NCBI GenBank assembly: GCA_030685235.1 | Contig: MU839175.1 | Span: 62,001-126,000 of the forward strand | DNA length: 64,000 nt | Reading direction: 5' to 3' | Origin: Copromyces sp. CBS 386.78 | Taxonomy: Eukaryota > Ascomycota > Sordariomycetes > Sordariales > Sordariaceae | Shown: piece by piece, positions 56,403 through 64,000 of the stretch | How the letters are laid out: each line of letters begins with the position of its first letter | Numbering within the stretch: position 1 is the stretch's first letter | The notes under the pieces: model-generated | Databases searched by the model: none | Seen by the model: only the letters and a program-made list of their open reading frames with translations | What the model was told of the DNA's origin: nothing | Position numbers and translations under genes: made by a program

Positions 56403-57967
56403 GGGATGCAACTTGGGGATGGGATATCCGTGGATGGGAAGGGGGAGGTGGTGGTTATTGATGACTGATGTTTGTTCATGATGTACATGTATGGATGGGT
56501 TCGGCATTGGGGTCGGTTTTCTGTTTTGGGTTCATGTCGTTTGACAGCGGCGGCGTTCAAGGCGTTTGGAAGGAAAGGTTGGGCCAACGAAAAGGTTATG
56601 ATATATATGGTATGCAGTTCAACTACAGTCGATGGATTCTTGTGACACTTTATCCTCATGTTTTCCCCTTTCATTTCTCGTGGCCTGGTAACACGGTTGA
56701 CGGTCGGGGGTCGGTACTCAAGACGAATAGTCGGGTTAGGGTTTAACATGTATGAAGTGTAAGTGTAGGTACGCTATAGACTTGGGGGGTGACGGAACGT
56801 ATGGATTTTGATGCTTATAGGTACGGGTCCCCGTACAACTTCAGGTCCCCAGCTTTCGAGACCGGCCACCATGTGCCCCGAGCGAGTGATGCAATTGACT
56901 ATCTTGGTCTTGACGACTCCCGTGTCCCCGACTATATATTGCGACCCCAGCAATGCGCGACCGTTGTCTAGTACAGTACTGTATGTACCCCGCGAAGTCG
57001 GCAACCTAAATGCCACGAGGTTACAGTACTGTAGGTACTGACCGCAGTGATGCGCTACCCCGACCGACCGATGGCACCGTTCGGCCCGTCGGACACCGTC
57101 GCACCCACCCTTCCGTCCTCCGAACCTCGTATCCTGTCAGATTCTGACCACTGTGCCAAACACCCTAAAAATTGGAGCTCCATCAAGGTGATGGATTAGT
57201 GCCAGATCTGTACCCCCTATATTCTGACATATCCCCAAAGATGGAACAATTGGATGATCTTGGCATGACTTTCGGTGTGGAAAGCTTGGAAGTCTTGGAA
57301 AGTTGGAAGACGTCGAACAATGGTCCGTGGAAGCCATAGAAGGCGGTCGATCTTCAGGGACCGGTGGGGCAGACCAACCTACCGTTGCAGCGAACATCCC
57401 GGCGATGGGGGACCCCAATGACGCCGCCATCTCCAGTGGACGATGGGGATTGGGGACTGGAACAGGGGGCGTGGAGACCGCCAATACGAACCTGTGATTG
57501 TCCACCGAGAGATACCTAGGCTCGGCATGAGATCTGATGGACAGAATATTGGGTATTTGGGGGGTGGTGATGGAGGACGATGATGGGGAAAACACCAAAA
57601 ATATGGCAATAGCTTCATGGGCATTGGGCCCCCAGTTCACCAGATACTAGGAAGAGCCACAGATGGTCAGCATGCATCAACAAGGAAATCCAACAGGAAG
57701 AGTCATCCACCAGAGACCCATATTTCTGTCCAACAACCCCAGATTTCCGATCCGTCTCACCTCATCCCGGCACCGCCTTTTTCCACTTTGTCGACCACAC
57801 CCGGGGGAGCGGTCAGCCTCCATCCGCATGACCGTTCCTCCTGCTTATCATCAACATGTCTTGTATAAACATGTCATCATCCCATCTCCATCACCCCCGT
57901 CCACAGCCACGGCCTCCCTAACCATCTCACCCTGTCATCAACAACCACCGACCGATCCAAAGCCAAA
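56403..57967. other. Intergenic, 1.6 kb
   Basis: Between the CCC1 and amylase genes, same strand. Contains two short palindromic words ACAGTACTGTA near 56974 and 57024. Small frames on both strands have no domain. A TATA-like tataaac lies about 100 bp before the amylase ATG. Confidence 0.5.
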
Positions 57968-60068
57968 ATGAGCGCCTTCCTCGGTCTAACCCCCCAATAT
58001 CCCAGCCCAACATTAGAACCACCACCCCCCTACGGCCTAGGCGGCACATCCTCCCAACTCCGCCCCCTCCGTCACCGCCGCCCCGCCTCTTCCTTACCAA
58101 CAACCTACACCCCCTACCCGTCCGACCAACCATGTCCCCCCAACCGCACCATGGTCCAAGGCTTCGAATGGTACTGCCCGCCCGATTTCCAACACTGGCG
58201 GCGCCTTTCCAAAATCATCCCCACGCTGGCCCAGCTCGGCATAACCCAGCTCTGGATCCCGCCCGCCTGCAAAGCCAGCTGGAAGACGGGCAACGGCTAC
58301 GACATCTACGACCTCTACGACCTAGGCGAATTCGACCAAAAGGGCAGTCGCAAGACCAAGTGGGGTGGGAAAGAAGAGCTGCAGCAGCTCGTTGCCCTCG
58401 GCGCGCAGCACGGCGTGTCGGTGCTCTTCGACGCCGTGCTGAACCATAAAGCCGCAGCGGACTTTGCGGAGCCCGTGCTTGCCCGGCGGGTAGATCCCCA
58501 AGACCGAAGGGTGGTGCTAGACGAGGAGGAGGAGCCTTCATCGATCGAAGCCTGGACCGGCTACGATTTTCCGGGAAGACGGGGCATGTACTCCCCCCTG
58601 CGCTGGTCGGCGCGCCATTTCAAGGGGATCGATTACGACGATCGGGGCAAGGAGAAGGCCATTTGGAAGTTCGAGGGCAAGGAGTGGGCCGAGGACGTGG
58701 ATGAAGAAAACGGTAATTACGATTACCTCATGTTTGCCGACATCGACCACGACCACCCGGAAGTCAGGCGCGATATCTTCCACTGGACGTGGTGGTTGAA
58801 GACGCAGCTGCCGCAACTGGGCGGCCTGCGACTAGACGCGATAAAACACTACTCGTACGCCTTCGTCCGCGAACTTCTGGGCCACATCGATCGCCATGTA
58901 TCTCCTCCCGGTCCGCCCGGATCCTCATCCCCGGATACTTGGTTCATAGTAGGCGAATACTGGCGCGAAGACTCCGAGTTCCTAGCCCGTTACATCGAAT
59001 ACATGCACCACCGCCTCTCGCTCTTCGACGTCCAGCTCGTCTCCAACTTCAGCCGCATCTCGCAAGCCTCCGAGCACCTGCAATCATCTTCATCCCCCTC
59101 CCCCTCCAGCTCCAGCAGCAGCAGCAGCAGCCCGGGACTCCCCTACGGCATCACCTACGGCTCCCCAGACACCGACCTCCGCCTCATATTCACCGACACT
59201 CTCTCCCTCTGGAAACCCCACAACACCGTCTCCTTCGTCCGCAACCACGACACCCAAGAAGGCCAATCCCTCGAAACGCCCATAACCCCCTTCTTCATGC
59301 CCCTCGCTTACTCTCTGATCCTCCTGCGCGCCAACGCCGGCACTCCCTGCATCTTCTGGTCGGATCTGTACGGTTCCTTCGGCGTGACATCTGATGCCAC
59401 TCCCTCATCCGAGGATTCATGTTCACCCGAGTTACCCGAGGTAGATGCCCCTACCCCGCAATTACATTTACCCGATCCGCAACACTGGATACCACCCATG
59501 TGCGGCGGCCAGGTCCTCCCCAAACTCATGCTGGCTAGACGGCTATGGGCGTACGGCACGCAACATGATTACTTTGATCACCCGCATTGTGTGGGTTTCA
59601 CGCGGTCGGGGCATTATAGCCAGTCGGGAGGCGCGGGGGTGGCGTGCGTCATGGCCAATTGGTGGGAACATGCTAGTAAGAGGATGTATGTGGGCGTCGA
59701 ACATGCCGGCGAGTGTTGGACGGATTTGCTCAAGTTTTGCCCGGGCGAGGTGGTGATTGACGAGGAAGGCTGGGGAGTGTTCCCTGTTGCGGCGAGGAGT
59801 GTGGCTGTTTGGGTTAGTAGGGATGCTGAAGGGCGGGAGGGGGTTGATGCGTTTGAGTTGTAAGTGTTATCTCGTGCATTGGAACTGCGTGAACCATGAC
59901 TGATATTTCCATGACAGGGACACCGATGTGTACGGATTCAACAAGAGGCAGCAGGAGCACGTGTACGAGAGTCAGCGGGGGCCGGCGGTGGAGGAGGAGC
60001 CAGAGGATTGGATGGTTGCTGCGAGGGGAGCAGCCGCAGAGTACTTGGCAATGACGGGGTCCGATTAG
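57968..60068 (+). CDS. Intracellular alpha-amylase, GH13 (subfamily 5-like)
   Basis: Two exons, join(57968..59859, 59918..60068), 680 residues; the 58-bp intron (GTAAGT to ATGACAG) joins VDAFEL to DTDVYGFNKRQ. No signal peptide. After about 60 disordered residues the (beta/alpha)8 domain begins with MVQGFEWYCPPD. GH13 regions: DAVLNHKA (region I), LRLDAIKH with the nucleophile Asp (II), IVGEYW with the acid/base Glu (III), FVRNHDTQ with the transition-state Asp (IV). GYDIYDLYDLGEFDQKG is typical of GH13_5, the cytosolic fungal/bacterial type that acts on maltodextrin or glycogen. A serine run (SSSPSPSSSSSSSS) interrupts the domain near residue 378, and an acidic Pro-rich insert lies near 480. 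Both are extra loops compared with the usual family length. Confidence 0.94.
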
Positions 60069-60403
60069 ATGTCCTAGTGGAAGCTGACTGGACATTCATG
60101 CCCTGGTGGTGTGATGTCTACGACAGTTAGAGAAATGATGGCGGTGATGATGAACAGACACTGGTTGCCACATAGAGAAGTACCACCACAGCGTACGAAA
60201 CATGAGTCATAATGTAATGCTTATTACCAATACTATAGGAGCTTTCTAGCGTCCAAGGTCATTAGGATTACCAGCCCAGTCCTCCTCGGGCGATTTCGGA
60301 CCAGCAGTGAGGCATTTCATGTTCATGTCTCTTGCCTCGTTCAACCCAAAGCATCAACATCACGGCTTCCCATCCAAGTCTCATCGCTGACCCCAAAGAC
60401 GGA
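60069..60403. other. Convergent 3' region
   Basis: 335 bp between the stops of the amylase (plus) and the secreted repeat protein (minus). No further feature recognised. Confidence 0.5.
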
Positions 60404-61561
60404 TCACTCATCCCTCCGACATCCACTCCTGACATCCCCACTGATACACTGCGTAGTACAATCCAAGCCCATCCTGGCATCCTGCACCTTCCCGTACACA
60501 TACTCTCCCACCACGCACTTGTCCAGCACCCGCTTGCCAGTCCGGAAAAAGTCCCCAGGCAGCGCTTCAACGATGCTGGCCCCATTGTTGGTTACCTGGC
60601 GCAGATTATCCGCCCATGTGAGGCAGCACTGCTTCTGAGTCGATGCAACAGAAAGGCACACGGAGCGGGGGGAGTAGGGAAGGAAGGGGACGTTGCGATA
60701 CCCACGGAAGGGGGGTAGTGGATGAGAGCTGGGTGTTGAGGTAGCGATGGGTGTAGAGGCAGCGATGGGCGTTGAGCTAGCGATGGTGGAGGACTTGGTT
60801 ACGGCGACGGGGAAGTTGGTTACGGTGACGGAGGACTTGGATACGGTGACGGAGGACTTGGATACGGTGACGGGGGACGTGGTTACGGTGACGGAGGACT
60901 GGGTTACGGCGGCGGGGGAGTTGGTTACGGTGACGGAGGGCTTGATTACGATGACGGTCTGGATGGGGGCGTTGGCGCGTTTGACGGGGGGGACAGAGGA
61001 GCTATGGGCCTCGTGATGGTTGTCGGTGATTTTGCCCGCGTAGTATCCAGCACCCTTGTACATTTCTCCAAGGATATCCTCAATCAGCACCCCGCAGAGG
61101 TCGGCGGAGGCTGGGTAGTCGTAGCGGCTGGAGCACCGAGCTGGACCGGCTATGGGTGAACAGGCCTCCTTGGGAGCGGCGGAGCTGTTGGGAGAAAAGT
61201 GGGCGGGGTCATCGGCGTACCTGTTGATGTCATTGTCAGTATGAGTCTTGGATCGGGAAGTTTGGTGGTTGGGGGCAACTCACTAGACGACGGTACCTAG
61301 ATATGAGCCCTCTCCGCGGTTATCACGGTTCTTGGGGACCTCGGTGTGGAAGAGCTCGAGGATGCGGAAGCCATTGGGGACCGAGACATGGTAGGGACCG
61401 CTGTCAGTCAGACCGGTGACGTTGGTGTTGTTGATGGTAACACTTCGCAAGGTGCGGTTGAATCTTGGGGCACCGGAGGCACCAGGGTGAGCCAAGACGC
61501 CGAGGATGTCTTGAATACCCAACCAGCCAAGGATGACCGAGAGTGCCTGGGTGGTGAGCAT
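60404..61561 (-). CDS. Probable secreted Ser/Thr-Val repeat protein, junction suspect
   Basis: Best model is two exons, about complement(60404..61220, 61284..61561). Exon 1 starts at the ATG at 61561 with a hydrophobic leader (ALSVILGWLGIQDILGVLA), so a secretion signal is likely, followed by N-glycosylation sites (NRT, NNT, NVT). Exon 2 holds YADDPAHFSPNSS, a Cys-containing segment (CSSRYDYPASADLCGVLIED), then a repeat of VTVTxSP/VTVSKSS units, and a Cys-rich tail (QKQCCLTWADNL, KRVLDKCVVGEY). The obvious splice (GTGAGT to CAACAG) would create TA|G, a stop codon, at the join. Either another splice is used, or this allele is broken. Function unknown; a cell-surface or effector-like role is only a guess. 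Confidence 0.5.
60797..60964 (-). repeat. 21-bp coding tandem repeat, eight units
   Basis: Eight consecutive 21-bp units (plus-strand form ggttacggtgacggaggac-tt) start at 60797 and repeat every 21 bp, encoding 7-residue units such as SSVTVSK and SSVTVTN on minus. Units 2, 3 and 5 are nearly identical, which suggests recent expansion. Confidence 0.88.
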
Positions 61562-62109
61562 CTTGATGGTGGTAATGTACTGATTGTAATGATATTTGTA
61601 AATAATGTTGAAGGATGCAAATGGATGCAAATGGTTTCTTTGGGTAAGTTGAAAACTAAGGAAGAAAATCGAGCAGAGGGGAACTTGGCCAAGCATGATC
61701 ATTATATGCGCTCGTCAGTGTCATCATGGCCGGGGCCGACTGCTTCATGTTGAGATGCACATCGTTTGAAAAGAAGAGGAACGGGAGGAACGGGAGGAAC
61801 GATGCCTGTTGTGAGGGCAGGAGCGGGCCATTAGGTTGGGTGGTGCAGGTAAGCGCAATTTCCATGCAAGGAAAGAGCAATGTCCCCGACCTTCTGACTG
61901 CTTCTACTTGAGGTCAACTGAACGGAGCAAGGGCAGTCGCCACCAACGGGCAAAAAGGACATAGCAGGGAAGGACAGTTGTGTGTTTCTTTGTTATTCGC
62001 GGATTCCATCACGCAAACCGCTTCTATCTGAGCCTTGCAAACTCGATCCTACTTATGAGCCTTTCAAACATGACAGATACTTGTCCCACCATCCATGATC
62101 CGGAATGTG
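61562..62109. other. Intergenic, 0.55 kb
   Basis: Promoter of the secreted repeat gene and 3' side of the small unknown gene, both on minus. No other feature recognised. Confidence 0.5.
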
Positions 62110-62546
62110 TTATAACCTGCTGTTCCGACGCGTACTCGTTGACTGCTGTTCGATTTCTTCGGTGCCGTCCTCCATCTTGTCGAGCTCTTCCTCCAAGAGT
62201 GCCATAAGCTGATCAGACACGTTGTTCATGGCTTTTTCCAGTATCTGAAGCGTATAAAAATGGTTCATGTTAGTAGAAGCTCGAGAGTTTAGCACCCATG
62301 AGGTGTGGTCGGGGACGTACCGACCTGCTTGAACGATAGTTTCCCGGCATCAGTCTCGGACGCTCCTCGATTGTTGATGAAGGGCGTCCCGTTGTGATTC
62401 CAATTGGACTGCAAAGTGTAGTCGTGTGTATGGCATCGAGTATTGGCCGGCCGAGGTTTGTCGACAGGAAGATGGTGTGGTATGTTATATGGCTGATATT
62501 CGCTCAGCCGAGTATTGGGATTTTGACTGGCAAACTGTTTGGACAT
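62110..62546 (-). CDS. Small hypothetical protein, 118 residues
   Basis: Two exons, complement(62110..62244, 62325..62546). The intron has a donor CAG|GTCGGT and acceptor CTTCAG with a TACTAACATG branch site. A stronger-looking GTACGT donor 4 bp downstream would put the second exon out of frame. The N-terminal part is polar (MSKQFASQNPNTRLSEYQPY, then HHLPVDKPRPANTRCHTHDY). The C-terminal half is an acidic helix (ILEKAMNNVSDQLMALLEEE) ending in a basic RRNSRL tail, possibly a coiled coil. I recognise no family. A SNF-like or regulatory role cannot be argued from sequence. Confidence 0.55.
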
Positions 62547-64000
62547 TGTATATGCTAACGCGTAGTCTGATTGTGGTGATATCGAGAGACTGCTTGGATT
62601 TTGAGGACAGGACACAAAGGAAAGTTGATGGTCACAGAGCTTGGTAGGATTGTAGGACTTGGTGGGGATATTTATGGAAGGGAGGAGGGCAGTTGGGGTC
62701 CGGGTCAATATGTATGTGGAACCATGGGGCAGCCAGGCAGACTTGCGGATGTTGAAGTTACCTTCCACTTAGGGAGCCTAGCGCACGGCAGAGCCGCATC
62801 ATCCAAGGCAGGTAGTATGGAATTTGACAACGAAACCTCTGGACCGGCACACCATTCCACACCAGAAAAGTGGGCCTTGCAGCTGGATGACCTACACTTG
62901 CCCCTGACATAGTAAACCCAGTTTTTACCTGCTAAATTTCGTCTTTGAAATGACACGCAACATTTACCCAAACCTGGTCAATTTTTTTGCACTTTCAACT
63001 TTCAAACTTGCACATCACAGTACGAGCTGACCGGGTACTGGGTGGAGAGAGCTCGAGAGGCACAGAGGGAGGAGGCACAGCAGACACCCATCAAGATACC
63101 TTCTGAAATTTCGTCCTTCGATAGCGATTTTGATTGAGATGCGATATAACGAGTAGATAGAGCGGTTATTTTACAGCGAATTGCACTGAATACTATAGAT
63201 TTATTACGAGATTTGAGTGATCTGGGTTACGGCATACTCTGGGTCATATGGGTGGGTGATTCAAATGATAATGACCATTCAAGACAGTGAGTTTTACTGT
63301 TCAAACACAATAATTTACATGACAGCTGACATTTTACCAGATGGTGTGCTGGTAGGTTTCGATAGGGTGCGGGTAGGGTTACTCAATGTGAAAGGTAGCA
63401 CCAGCAGCTTTGTGTTTGAACTAGTGTGTGTGCTAGGATCTTAGGCAGCCCGATAGTTTCGCCTGCGCCTAGCTGGTAATGGTGATTTCGTTCACGCTCC
63501 ATTTAGATGACGGCCCTATGTGCATGCCTGTATGCGATGGAGACGGCAAAATGCAACCACAAAGAGAAGGATGCTGGAAACTGCATCCATGCCGCCGATC
63601 CATATAGCGCGATGGTCCCCACGCCACTCGCTCAGCTTGACGCCAATCATCCATGTCAACATACCAGCCCCGTCAACAATTCTCGGTGTAGACACTCTAA
63701 TACAACCAGCTAATGGTGAAAACCAATGCTCCCGCCCGCCATTCGTCTGTTTATGAGGTGACGATCATACTTACCTACTCTTTTTGTTCTTGGCTGATGG
63801 TTGAATGTCCTGATGATGCAATAGTGCAGCTGAACTCTGAGCCAAGCCATCACTTTCCGATGGCCCAGTCGTTACCTCCAAGGTCACCGACCTGACAGTA
63901 GCAGCTCGTCTTATCCTCCTACCTTCCCGACCAAGAAACGGCACAATTCAAGGAAGGCGCCATTTCGCATTCTACGACTGAAGTTACCGGGCCCGCGTCA
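62547..64000. other. Right edge, no clear gene
   Basis: 1.45 kb with only short frames. A minus-strand open segment at about 63500-63740 encodes a hydrophobic stretch (AVSSILLFVVAFC) but has no start and no clear splice partners. A gene beginning outside the window is possible. Confidence 0.4.

Noticed and set aside
63500..63740. Hydrophobic minus-strand open segment as an exon of a membrane protein
   Set aside because: About 80 open codons, no start, no good acceptor, and no recognisable family.
1..64000. CRISPR arrays, bacterial operons, dispersed 5S rRNA genes
   Set aside because: No spaced direct repeats of CRISPR type, no bacterial gene organisation, and I did not find a 5S-like sequence by eye on either strand. 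A covariance-model scan would be more reliable for the last.

Overview
This window is nuclear DNA of a filamentous ascomycete, most likely a member of the Sordariales close to Neurospora or Sordaria. Three things point there. Introns are short GT-AG introns with CTAAC/CTGAC-like branch sites. The conserved proteins (eIF3e, mL49, SWI1, UTP6, CWH43, CCC1) look fungal. Repeated DNA is heavily C-to-T/G-to-A mutated and AT-rich beside GC-balanced unique DNA, which is the signature of RIP (repeat-induced point mutation). Species assignment is inference. All gene models were read by hand from ORFs and splice signals.

Layout. 1-1330: AT-rich RIP-type DNA with a 400-bp tandem repeat. 3.4-11.2 kb: a long disordered protein with seven regularly spaced DPSYRPS-type motifs, and a SYLF-domain (YSC84-like) actin-related gene, both on minus. 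13-20.5 kb is an accessory stretch: a broken FAD monooxygenase, an intact MDR-family reductase, a tandem LTR element (160-1024-160-1024-160 bp with a 5-bp target duplication), a broken FMN monooxygenase and a TIR element. 21.0-24.1 kb: a three-exon NLR-type gene (alpha/beta hydrolase plus NACHT) on minus. 25.6-33.6 kb: housekeeping block with eIF3e and mL49 head to head, then the SWI1 ARID subunit. 33.6-38.5 kb: about 5 kb without a convincing gene. 38.5-41.2 kb: EVE-domain protein and UTP6, convergent. 42.3-44.0 kb: HET-domain gene. 45.0-48.5 kb: eight-exon CWH43. 49.9-54.4 kb: a second hydrolase-NACHT gene, paralogous to the first and with the same intron positions, that also carries ankyrin repeats. 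55.5-60.1 kb: CCC1/VIT1-family transporter and an intracellular GH13 alpha-amylase. 60.4-62.5 kb: a secreted repeat protein with a suspicious splice junction, and a small unknown gene.

How it fits together. The conserved genes serve translation, ribosome assembly, chromatin remodelling, GPI-lipid remodelling, iron storage and starch/glycogen handling, and show no operon-like link. The unusual part is the allorecognition/innate-immunity-like set: two paralogous hydrolase-NACHT genes about 26 kb apart in opposite orientation, with a HET-domain gene between them. The copy on minus has lost its ankyrin C-terminus, leaving a small remnant downstream, while the copy on plus is full length. The other notable discovery is the compact tandem LTR element, whose lengths are exactly periodic although RIP has mutated it heavily.
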